Shown here: positions 1-6,221 of the stretch, piece after piece | Layout: every line of letters starts with the position of its first letter | Numbering within the stretch: position 1 is the stretch's first letter | Assembly: GCA_025060555.1 (NCBI GenBank) | Contig: JANXBC010000036.1 | Location: 1-10,698 of the forward strand | Length of the DNA: 10,698 nt | Reading direction: 5' to 3' | Origin: Candidatus Bipolaricaulota bacterium | Lineage (GTDB): Bacteria > Bipolaricaulota > Bipolaricaulia > Bipolaricaulales > Bipolaricaulaceae | The notes under the pieces: model-generated | Databases searched by the model: none | Seen by the model: the letters and a program-made list of their open reading frames with translations, nothing else | Told to the model about the DNA's origin: nothing | Program-made: the position numbers and the translations under genes

Positions 1-248
1 TGGGCTTTTGGTTCTACAAGAGAGCGCCAAATCAGTGGAAAGAAATATATCTGTGGACATGGGCCATTATCGCAGGCTATGCAGTAGGATATTGGCACGC
101 CTACGGTAGTTTGATGATCAGGTTGTGGATACCTCTGTATCCATTGCAGCTAGTGGTTGTCGCTCCCATTGTGGAGACTTTGCTGCGCCAACCGTTGTTT
201 AAATGGCTAAAAATAAAATTTCAATACACTGTGCATCAGGCTAAATGA
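1..248 (+). CDS. C-terminal fragment of an unrecognised membrane protein
   Basis: An open frame enters from the left edge (first full codon at 3) and stops with TGA at 246-248, giving the last 81 residues of a protein. It is rich in Trp, Tyr and Leu. There are two hydrophobic stretches, near fragment residues 17-33 (IYLWTWAIIAGYAVGYW) and 43-63, and then a basic amphipathic tail ending HQAK. This suggests the end of a polytopic inner-membrane protein with a cytoplasmic tail. I do not recognise the family. Its TGA overlaps the ATG of the glycosyltransferase (ATGA at 245-248), so the two are probably translationally coupled, and a polysaccharide or glycolipid role is a reasonable inference. The first 240 bases are about 45% GC by my count, well below the glycosyltransferase, which hints at different ancestry. 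Confidence 0.6.
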   Translation, partial: GFWFYKRAPNQWKEIYLWTWAIIAGYAVGYWHAYGSLMIRLWIPLYPLQLVVVAPIVETLLRQPLFKWLKIKFQYTVHQAK

Positions 249-1372
249 ATAAAGTGGCCATTATCGGAAACCAAGGGTTCTCCATGCTCAACTTTCGGGG
301 GCCACTAATCCGAGCCATGGTGGCCCGCGGTCATAAGGTCTTGACTTTGGCCCCGGATTTTCAACCAAGCCACCGCAACGAGGTTAAAGCTCTCGGAGCA
401 GAACCCATCGACTTCTCCCTTTCCCGCACGGGGCTCAACCCCCTCCGCGATCTTTGGGATTTTGTTAAGCTTTGGCGGCTTTTGCGTAGGCTTAAACCCG
501 ATGTGACTTTGGCCTACGCCATAAAGCCCGTGATCTACGGGACTTTAGCGGCTTGGCTTGCGGGCGTGCCCAGGCGCTTCGCCCTGATCGAGGGGCTGGG
601 CTACGCCTTCACCCCTTCCGGCGAAAGAGAGCCGCTGAAACGCAAAGTCCTTCGATTCATCGCCCAAAAGCTCTATCGGCTGGCCCTGCCCAGGGCCACC
701 CGCGTGTTCTTCCTGAACCCCGACGATCTTAAAGAATTCGTGGAAAAAGGGTTGGTCCCCAAAGATAAGGCTTTTCTCCTTGGGCCCATCGGCGTGGATC
801 TTTCCCATTTTGCGCCCGCGCCCCCCGTCAAGGAGCCGGTGACCTTCCTCCTTGCGGCAAGACTTCTTCGGGAAAAGGGCATCGTGGAGTTCGCCCAGGC
901 AGCCCGACGCCTTAGGGCAAAGTACCCCAACACCCGTTTCGTCCTTCTCGGGGGCCTCGACACCAATCCCGGCGCCATCAGAAAAGAGGAAGTAGAAGCC
1001 TGGGTGAGAGAAGGAATCCTGGAGTGGCCCGGCCACGTCCCTGACGTGCGTCCCTGGCTTGCTCAGGCAAGCGTCTTCGTGCTGCCCTCTTACTACCGCG
1101 AGGGCGTTCCCCGAAGCATTCAAGAAGCCATGGCCATGGCCCGGCCGGTGATCACCACGGATGCCCCCGGCTGCCGGGAGACGGTAATCCCAGGGGTGAA
1201 CGGCTTCCTCGTTCCGCCGCGGGACGTGGAAGCCTTGGCTTCCGCCATGGAGAAGTTCATTCGCGAGCCAGAGCTCATCGAAAGGATGGGCCGGGAATCC
1301 CGGCGTATAGCGGAGGAGCGCTTCGACGTGCACAAAGTGAACCAAATCCTCCTCCGCGAAATGGCGCTTTAG
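245..1372 (+). CDS. GT4-family glycosyltransferase (PglA/CapM-like)
   Basis: This 375-residue protein is a retaining, nucleotide-sugar-dependent GT-B glycosyltransferase, probably acting on the cytoplasmic face of the membrane on a lipid-linked sugar. The N-terminal domain (about 1-190) starts with a Rossmann strand (VAIIGNQGFSMLNFRGPLI, 4-22). The IEGLGYAF segment at 115-122 is typical of the PglA/WbpX-like subgroup. The C-terminal domain (about 195-375) has AARLLREKG at 204-212, with Arg206 and Lys211 in the usual donor-phosphate positions. It also has the EX7E motif, Glu286 and Glu294, followed by PVITTDAPGCRE. The length is normal for the family. The ATG at 245 fits the family N-terminus and overlaps the upstream stop, so no separate Shine-Dalgarno is expected. 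The context points to O-antigen, capsule or glycan assembly. Donor and acceptor cannot be named. The family call is firm and the subgroup is moderately sure. Confidence 0.92.
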   Translation: MNKVAIIGNQGFSMLNFRGPLIRAMVARGHKVLTLAPDFQPSHRNEVKALGAEPIDFSLSRTGLNPLRDLWDFVKLWRLLRRLKPDVTLAYAIKPVIYGTLAAWLAGVPRRFALIEGLGYAFTPSGEREPLKRKVLRFIAQKLYRLALPRATRVFFLNPDDLKEFVEKGLVPKDKAFLLGPIGVDLSHFAPAPPVKEPVTFLLAARLLREKGIVEFAQAARRLRAKYPNTRFVLLGGLDTNPGAIRKEEVEAWVREGILEWPGHVPDVRPWLAQASVFVLPSYYREGVPRSIQEAMAMARPVITTDAPGCRETVIPGVNGFLVPPRDVEALASAMEKFIREPELIERMGRESRRIAEERFDVHKVNQILLREMAL

Positions 1373-1431
1373 ACCTTTACTCCGAGACGGAACCGCCCTG
1401 TATTCTTAGGTGAGGCGTTACACAGAAGAAT

Positions 1432-1451
1432 TTGTGCGCCACGACGCACAA
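1432..1451. repeat. 7-bp perfect inverted repeat (stem-loop)
   Basis: TTGTGCG at 1432-1438 and CGCACAA at 1445-1451 are perfect inverse complements around a 6-nt loop (CCACGA). The site lies 60 nt downstream of the glycosyltransferase stop. No T-run follows, so it is not a classical intrinsic terminator. It could be a transcript-end stem, an operator, or chance. Confidence 0.45.
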
Positions 1452-1714
1452 CATTGCAAAGGCCGCATCCTTGCCCATGACTCAGAGATCTTTTGGACTT
1501 TTGCCTTTCTTACCGCTTACATTCCCGCTATACCAAAAATTGGAAAGATCGGTTCGTGCTTCCAGTCTCTGTTTGTCCGTAAAGGCTACCAATTGCATCT
1601 TCAGGGGCATGGGAGTTCGGAACCTGAGGACCGGGCTGCGCTGTTGCTCCCGGGTTACGTAAACTGCGTGCGGTATGTGAAAGACCCACTTGATTTGTCT
1701 AATACAAAAAAGGA

Positions 1715-1742
1715 TTGCCAAAAACTAACGCATGAATAACCT
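1715..1742 (+). promoter_or_regulatory. Possible promoter of the aldolase operon
   Basis: TTGCCA at 1715-1720 and TAACCT at 1737-1742 are separated by 16 nt and lie just before the operon's ribosome-binding site. The -35 matches four of six consensus positions and the -10 is weak. The small dyad TAAC-GT-GTTA (1743-1752) would sit at the transcription start and could be an operator. This rests on position and pattern only. Confidence 0.25.
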
Positions 1743-1753
1743 TAACGTGTTAC

Positions 1754-1760
1754 AAGGAGG
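1754..1760 (+). promoter_or_regulatory. Strong Shine-Dalgarno that fixes a TTG start
   Basis: AAGGAGG lies 5 nt before TTG at 1766. The next in-frame start-like codon, GTG at 1781, would be 20 nt away, so the TTG is the likely start. A rare start codon with a near-perfect Shine-Dalgarno may tune expression of the first gene of the operon. Confidence 0.7.
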
Positions 1761-1765
1761 CAACA

Positions 1766-2422
1766 TTGGTCCGGAACGACGTGGTAGAGAGATTGGTTGC
1801 CAACGGGGCCTTGGGGATCATCCGTATCCAAACGGCTCAAGATCTCATCGCCATCGCTAAGGCGCTCTACGAAGGGGGACTCAGTTGTTTGGAAATCACC
1901 ATGAATACACCTGGTGCGTTACGAGCCATCGAAGCCGCGCAAGAAGAACTTCCCACAGTGCTCATGGGCGCAGGCACCGTCCTTGATGCGGTGACCGCTC
2001 GCCAGGCCATCCTCGCGGGCGCAAAGTTCCTTGTTACGCCCACGGTGAAGCTGGACGTCCTGGAGGTAGCTCATCGATACGGGGTTCCCGCGATCATCGG
2101 CGCCATGACCCCTACAGAAATCCTCACCGCCTGGGAAGCAGGTGCAGCCATGGTCAAGGTCTTCCCAGCGAGTGTCCTTGGGCCCAAATACATCCAGGAA
2201 GTCCATGGCCCGCTTCCCCAAATCCCCCTTGTCCCTACAGGAGGCGTTACCGCAGAAAATACCCCGGATTTCATCAAAGCTGGCGCAGCACTGGTTTGTG
2301 TTGGCTCCTGGCTTGTGGACAAAAAGGCCGTGACTGAAGGCCGGTTTGCTGTCCTGACCGAACGGGCGCGCCTGCTTGTGGAAGCAGTAAGAAAGGCCCG
2401 TGAGTCTTTGGCCGCAAAGTGA
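1766..2422 (+). CDS. eda: KDPG/KHG-type class I aldolase
   Basis: This 218-residue TIM-barrel aldolase is predicted to split 2-keto-3-deoxy-6-phosphogluconate into pyruvate and glyceraldehyde-3-phosphate, the last step of the Entner-Doudoroff route. The family residues are in place: catalytic Glu43 in LEITMNT, GAGTV at 68-72, the Schiff-base Lys131 in KVFPAS, and the phosphate-binding PTGGV at 157-161. Thr158 corresponds to the Thr of E. coli Eda (PTGG), where the galactonate enzyme DgoA has Val, and this favours KDPG. The Arg of Eda (EVTLRT) is Asn47 here, as in DgoA, and the usual SP after the third strand is TP (91-92), so related keto-acids such as KDPGal or 4-hydroxy-2-oxoglutarate remain possible. 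The kinase gene starts 12 nt downstream. The start is TTG. The fold and chemistry are certain; the exact substrate is inferred from the kinase next door. Confidence 0.93.
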   Translation: MVRNDVVERLVANGALGIIRIQTAQDLIAIAKALYEGGLSCLEITMNTPGALRAIEAAQEELPTVLMGAGTVLDAVTARQAILAGAKFLVTPTVKLDVLEVAHRYGVPAIIGAMTPTEILTAWEAGAAMVKVFPASVLGPKYIQEVHGPLPQIPLVPTGGVTAENTPDFIKAGAALVCVGSWLVDKKAVTEGRFAVLTERARLLVEAVRKARESLAAK

Positions 2423-2434
2423 AAAGGAGGCCCG

Positions 2435-3424
2435 ATGCCCTACGATCTTGTGACTTTCGGCGAAACGATGATTAGGCTTTCTCCTCCCAACTTTCAGCGC
2501 CTTGAGCAAACGACCTCTTTGGATGTGAACGTGGGTGGCGCGGAGCTCAACGTCGCTGTAGCTGCCCAGAGGCTGGGGCTTCGCTGCGCCTACGTCACAC
2601 GCCTCCCCGACAACCCCTTGGGGCGCATGATCGCAAACAAAGCCCGCGAACACGGGATCGATGTTTCTTCCATCGTTTGGACGAAAGAGGACCGCGTTGG
2701 TCTGTATTTTGTGGAGTTTGGCGCTAGCCCCCGCGCCAGTTCCGTGCTCTACGACCGCGCAAATTCCGCTATGGCCAAAATTAGGCCGGGAGAAGTGAAA
2801 TGGGATGCGCTATTCACCGGGACTAAGGTGTTCCACACCACCGGGATCACCCCCGCTCTCTCCCCATCCGCGGCGGAGGCCACAAAAGAGGCAGTGAAAA
2901 AAGCCAAAGAAAAAGGGACCATGGTCTCCATCGACCTCAACTACCGCGCCAGGCTGTGGAGCCCTGAGGAAGCAAGAAAGGTGATGACCGAGCTCGTCTC
3001 CCAGGCGGATTTGCTCATCACCACCGAAGAGGACGCGGAACGCGTGTTTGGCGTGAAAGAAGACGCGTTTGAGAAAGTTGCCGAGAGGCTGAGCCAGATG
3101 TTCAAGAATCTCCAGGTGGTGGCCATCACCATCCGGGAGACGCCCTCAGTTTGGCGCAACACTTGGACAGCGTTGGCCTATAGCGCGGGCAAGGTCTTCC
3201 GGGCCCCGGTTTTCGACATCGAGATCGTGGATCGCGTGGGAGCTGGCGATGCTTTCGCCGGAGGATTCCTCTACGGGTACTTGACGAAAGGTGTGGAGGC
3301 CGCACTCCAATACGGCGTCGCGCTCTCGGCCCTCAAGCAGACCAACCCCGGTGACCTGGTTTGGGCCACAAAAGAAGAGTGCGAGCGGATCTTGGCGGGA
3401 GCTGGGCTCAGGATCTTCCGCTGA
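2435..3424 (+). CDS. kdgK: 2-keto-3-deoxygluconate kinase (PfkB family)
   Basis: This 329-residue ribokinase-family enzyme is predicted to make KDPG from 2-keto-3-deoxygluconate and ATP, supplying the aldolase encoded just upstream. The N-terminus (VTFGETMIRLSP, 6-17) and the first PfkB signature, GGAELNVAVAAQRLG at 34-48, bind the sugar. YDRANSA at 106-112 matches the Y/R-rich substrate loop of KDG kinases. The second signature, DRVGAGDAFAGGFLYG (266-281), carries the anion hole and catalytic base Asp272. The closing GDLVWATKEE (306-315) is also typical of KdgK rather than of fructokinases. AAGGAGG at 2424-2430, 4 nt before the ATG, sets the start. The gene lies 12 nt after the aldolase and 10 nt before the FAH gene, so it is mid-operon. 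No dehydratase or dehydrogenase feeding KDG is in the window. Family sure, substrate likely. Confidence 0.93.
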   Translation: MPYDLVTFGETMIRLSPPNFQRLEQTTSLDVNVGGAELNVAVAAQRLGLRCAYVTRLPDNPLGRMIANKAREHGIDVSSIVWTKEDRVGLYFVEFGASPRASSVLYDRANSAMAKIRPGEVKWDALFTGTKVFHTTGITPALSPSAAEATKEAVKKAKEKGTMVSIDLNYRARLWSPEEARKVMTELVSQADLLITTEEDAERVFGVKEDAFEKVAERLSQMFKNLQVVAITIRETPSVWRNTWTALAYSAGKVFRAPVFDIEIVDRVGAGDAFAGGFLYGYLTKGVEAALQYGVALSALKQTNPGDLVWATKEECERILAGAGLRIFR

Positions 3425-3434
3425 AGGAGAAGCC

Positions 3435-4178
3435 ATGAAAATCGTGCGCGTTGGGCGGGGAAGCTGGGGTGTGGTAGAGGGTGAAGTGATCCGGATCACC
3501 CGCGGCCCAGGAGGAAATTATACCGGGAAGCGCTTGCCCCTTTCCGAAGCGAAGCTTCTCCCCCCAGCCAAGCCCACAAAAATCGTTTGCGTAGGTCGGA
3601 ACTACCACAAGCACGCCAAGGAGATGGGGGAGGAAATCCCAAAGGAGCCTGGGCTTTTCCTCAAAGCCCCCAATGCCCTGGCCGCACCAGGCTCGTCCAT
3701 TCCCTATCCGCCATTTACGAAAAGCCTCCATTACGAAGGAGAACTCGCGGTGGTGATCGGGCGTAGGATGCACCGCGTTCCCGAGGAAAATGCGCTTTCC
3801 TACGTCCTCGGCTACACCTGCGCCTTAGACCTCACCGCCCGCGACGTACAGAAGACGGACCTCCAGTGGATCCGAGCTAAATCCGCCGACGGTTTTTGCC
3901 CCTTGGGGCCGTGGGTGGAAACCGCTTTGGACCCTAGAGATCTTCGCCTGCGCACCTTTGTGAACGGGGAAGTGCGGCAAGACGCGCGCACCTCCGCCAT
4001 GATTTTTTCCATTCCGTTCCTCCTCAGTTACGTAAGCTCCTTCATGACCCTCGAGCCCGGCGATGTTCTCCTCACCGGAACCCCAGAAGGAGTGGGAGAA
4101 CTCAAGCCCGGGGACGAGGTGGCCGTAGAGATCGAGGGGATCGGCAAGCTCTCCGTACGCATCGCCCCTGCATCCTAA
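3435..4178 (+). CDS. FAH-superfamily hydrolase/decarboxylase, FAHD1-like
   Basis: This 247-residue member of the fumarylacetoacetate hydrolase superfamily is closest in pattern to FAHD1/YcgM acylpyruvases and oxaloacetate decarboxylases. A small N-terminal part (1-48) precedes the beta-roll core. GRNYHKHAKEM at 54-64 aligns with the human FAHD1 lid, placing a His60/Glu63 pair on its catalytic dyad. Metal ligands are Glu101 and Glu103 (HYEGELAVVIG) and Asp132 (CALDLTARDVQ). Lys149 (AKSADG) and LLTGTPEGVG (212-221) complete the site. A longer frame opens at 3291 inside kdgK, but AAGGAG at 3424-3429, 5 nt before ATG 3435, and family alignment set this start. As third gene of the Entner-Doudoroff operon it may hydrolyse a diketo-sugar acid or act on a pyruvate derivative such as oxaloacetate. 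The substrate is not shown by sequence. Confidence 0.88.
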   Translation: MKIVRVGRGSWGVVEGEVIRITRGPGGNYTGKRLPLSEAKLLPPAKPTKIVCVGRNYHKHAKEMGEEIPKEPGLFLKAPNALAAPGSSIPYPPFTKSLHYEGELAVVIGRRMHRVPEENALSYVLGYTCALDLTARDVQKTDLQWIRAKSADGFCPLGPWVETALDPRDLRLRTFVNGEVRQDARTSAMIFSIPFLLSYVSSFMTLEPGDVLLTGTPEGVGELKPGDEVAVEIEGIGKLSVRIAPAS

Positions 4179-4190
4179 AGAACATCTCCG

Positions 4191-4196
4191 TACAAT
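4191..4196 (+). promoter_or_regulatory. -10 box of a leaderless-type promoter for the channel gene
   Basis: TACAAT lies 10 nt before ATG 4207 and no Shine-Dalgarno is visible there. Initiation about 7 nt after the box would put the transcript start at or beside the start codon. The -35 candidate 17 nt upstream (CTGCAT, 4168-4173) is poor. The site follows the FAH stop by 12 nt, so the channel may be expressed separately from the sugar-acid operon. Confidence 0.4.
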
Positions 4197-4206
4197 TGGC
4201 TAGCGT

Positions 4207-5112
4207 ATGGCCATGCGACGGTTTGTCTTTTTTGTCGGCTTAGCGTTGACGCTAGCGAGCACGGGTTTTGCGGAGCCGGTGAAAGTGTATGTGGGCATCT
4301 ACGTCCTAAACCTTGGCAAGTTCGAGCTTGCGACCGGGGCATACACGGTGGATTTTTATCTTTCCCTGCGCGCGGACGCGCCGGTGATCATGGACGAGTT
4401 TGAGTTCATGAACGGCCGCGCAGCCACCGTGGATAAACTGATCGATACGCCCACAGAAAAATTCTTCCGTATCCAAGCCAACCTTTCCCAAAACCTGGAC
4501 CTGCGCCGGTATCCTTTCGACAAGCATGTTCTAACCATCGAGATTGAGGACAAACGGCGAACAGCGGAAGAGTTAATCTACGTTGTCGACGAAAAGGCAT
4601 GCGGAGTGGATCCGAGTGTGATCGTGGTGGGCTGGCGCCTCGCCGGATGGGAAGCACACGTTGTAACTCACGCATACGAGATCTACGGGGAAACCTACTC
4701 CCGGTTCGTTTTCGGCTTACAGATCCAGCGGGTAACCCTCAACGCCGTGATCAAATCTTTCCTTCCCATCGCTTGCATGCTCTTGGTCGGTTTCCTTTCG
4801 CTCCTCTTGACCCCAGACAAAGTGACGACCCGCCTTTCTTTGAACATCTCCACCCTTCTGGGGGCAGTGATGTTCCACGTGAACCTCACCTCTTCCATAC
4901 CTCCCGTGGGTTACCTCACTTTGGCCGACCGCGTCATGATCGTGACCTACATCATCCTGGCCCTGATTCTGCTAAGTGGAGTGGCGATCCTGCGGTGGGC
5001 GGAACGCGAAGAAAAAAAGGCGTTGGTCCTGCGCATTTATCACCAGGCCTTGGGGATTATCCCCGGTCTTTCCCTCGTCTTTTATGCACTAGTGTTCTTG
5101 CTTCCCGCTTAA
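4207..5112 (+). CDS. Prokaryotic pentameric ligand-gated ion channel (GLIC/ELIC type)
   Basis: This 301-residue protein is predicted to be a homopentameric channel of the inner membrane with its sensor domain outside the cytoplasm. It has a signal peptide (about 1-22, ending GFA) and a beta-sandwich domain (about 24-177) whose RRYPFDKHVLTIEIED at 100-115 matches the family's Pro loop (FPFD in ELIC). As in other bacterial members, the two loop cysteines are absent. Four helices follow: M1 at 179-201, M2 at 207-230, M3 at 240-264 and M4 at 281-300. There is no large M3-M4 cytoplasmic domain, only a short charged linker. M2 aligns without gaps to GLIC: Ser211 at 2', Ser215 at 6' and Leu218 at the 9' gate. 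The intracellular mouth has Thr-Thr at -2'/-1' and Arg at 0' in place of the GLIC glutamate. ATG 4213 is an alternative start. The ligand is unknown. The stop overlaps that of the convergent dehydrogenase gene. Confidence 0.9.
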   Translation: MAMRRFVFFVGLALTLASTGFAEPVKVYVGIYVLNLGKFELATGAYTVDFYLSLRADAPVIMDEFEFMNGRAATVDKLIDTPTEKFFRIQANLSQNLDLRRYPFDKHVLTIEIEDKRRTAEELIYVVDEKACGVDPSVIVVGWRLAGWEAHVVTHAYEIYGETYSRFVFGLQIQRVTLNAVIKSFLPIACMLLVGFLSLLLTPDKVTTRLSLNISTLLGAVMFHVNLTSSIPPVGYLTLADRVMIVTYIILALILLSGVAILRWAEREEKKALVLRIYHQALGIIPGLSLVFYALVFLLPA

Positions 5113-6221
5113 GGGCGGAAGGCCACCTTGATCCCCCGACGGGCTAGCACGGTACGAAAAGCAGAACGGTAATCCGCAAGGGGGAAGGTGTGGGTCAGAA
5201 GCTTTTCCAGCCCTTTGGCCTCGCCCAGGAGTCCCACGGCATTGCGAAAGTCCTGGTCGCTGTAGGTGTATGTGCCAAGCACCTGGATGCCGCGGAACCA
5301 AAGGGGAGAGAGGTCAAGGCGTATCTCTCCGGGCGCACCCAAAAGGAGAACAGTTCCGCCTTCCTGAGCCGACCATAAGGCTTGGTCCACGCTCGTTTCC
5401 GATCCCGCAGCATCGATGACGAAGGGAAAACCTCCGCGCCAAGCTGCCGGCCCAAGGGGCGGCCGATAGCTTTTTCCCCCGAAAATCTTCACCGCTTCCC
5501 ACGGAGAAGCATGCACCGCGGTGGCTCCAAGGTCCTGGGCCATATCGGCCTGCAGCCGATGGCGCGCCACCACATGGATTGCGCCCTTGTGGCCTAAAAG
5601 TTTCAAACTAGCAACAGTTAGAAGCCCAATGGCGCCCGCCCCCAAAATGAGCACAGGCAAATCCTTGCTTGGCAAAGCCAGGCGTAATCCGCGAAGGACC
5701 ACGGCAAGGGGCTCGGCCAAAAGCCCGCGCTCCGTGGGCACTTCCGGAGGCAAAACATGCACCCGCGCAGGATGCACCACGATTCGCTCTCCCCAACCGC
5801 CAGGAAGATCGCGATGATATCCAAGCATTCCTGGGGGGAGGGTCCCCTCGGCCACATTTTGGCAGAGGGCATCCTCGCCTTTCGCGCAGGCCCAGCAGGG
5901 AGGAAGGCCGCGCTCCCGGCAGGCCAAAAGGGGGTTGATCGCCGCCCGTACACCGCCTACATCGGCCACGATTTCGTGCCCCAACACCGCGGGGAACGAA
6001 AAGAACGGGGCTAACCTCGGTGAGCTTTTTCCAAATAGTAAGGCCAGGTCTGAACCACAAATTCCGGAAAGGAGGACCTTACCCCTTTCCCAACCCGCAG
6101 GAGGCTCAGGCGCAGGGATTTCCCGAAGCCGTAGGGGTAAAAGCTCCAGTGGTGTATGCTTTCCCAGAGTTTTCGCTAGGAGATAGCGCGGGATCGAGGC
6201 CGTGTAGACGAGGGCCTTCAT
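5109..6221 (-). CDS. Zinc-dependent alcohol/polyol dehydrogenase (MDR family)
   Basis: This 370-residue medium-chain dehydrogenase is predicted to interconvert an alcohol or polyol and its aldehyde or ketone. The catalytic zinc site is Cys55 (GICGSD), His82-Glu83 (GHE) and Glu170 (AEPLAV). The structural zinc site is Cys101, Cys109, Cys112 and Cys120 with C-x7-C-x2-C-x7-C spacing, slightly longer than the common pattern. The Rossmann motif is LGAGAIG at 193-199. The second strand ends VVARHR (217-222), without the acidic residue of NAD enzymes and with two arginines, which suggests NADP(H). Its ATG overlaps the stop of the class II aldolase-like gene (ATGA), so they are coupled and probably act on linked metabolites. 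It could be a threonine, sorbitol or other polyol dehydrogenase. Substrate unknown, fold certain. Confidence 0.9.
   Translation of the reverse strand: MKALVYTASIPRYLLAKTLGKHTPLELLPLRLREIPAPEPPAGWERGKVLLSGICGSDLALLFGKSSPRLAPFFSFPAVLGHEIVADVGGVRAAINPLLACRERGLPPCWACAKGEDALCQNVAEGTLPPGMLGYHRDLPGGWGERIVVHPARVHVLPPEVPTERGLLAEPLAVVLRGLRLALPSKDLPVLILGAGAIGLLTVASLKLLGHKGAIHVVARHRLQADMAQDLGATAVHASPWEAVKIFGGKSYRPPLGPAAWRGGFPFVIDAAGSETSVDQALWSAQEGGTVLLLGAPGEIRLDLSPLWFRGIQVLGTYTYSDQDFRNAVGLLGEAKGLEKLLTHTFPLADYRSAFRTVLARRGIKVAFRP

Larger units (their letters stand above)
1373..1765. other. Intergenic stretch without a convincing gene
   Basis: These 393 bases separate the glycosyltransferase from the aldolase operon. 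The part from 1381 to 1740 is about 49% GC by my count, lower than the genes on both sides. A frame from a GTG at 1410 to 1739 would give 109 residues. It has no Shine-Dalgarno, no recognisable motif and competing open frames on both strands, so I do not call it a gene. The stretch holds a stem-loop at 1432-1451, an 8-bp palindrome TTACGTAA at 1655-1662, a possible promoter at 1715-1742 and a small dyad TAAC-GT-GTTA at 1743-1752. It could be decayed DNA or a regulatory leader. Confidence 0.6.

Noticed and set aside
545..1345. 266-residue minus-strand frame
   Set aside because: It is the shadow of the glycosyltransferase, caused by GC-rich codons.
1432..1451. Intrinsic terminator after the glycosyltransferase
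   Set aside because: The stem is perfect but no T-run follows on the plus strand, so only a stem-loop is claimed.
1410..1739. Possible 109-residue gene in the gap before the aldolase operon
   Set aside because: GTG start without Shine-Dalgarno, no family motif, odd composition, and competing frames on both strands.
3291..3434. N-terminal extension of the FAH-family protein
   Set aside because: It lies inside kdgK in another frame, does not resemble the family, and a Shine-Dalgarno marks ATG 3435.
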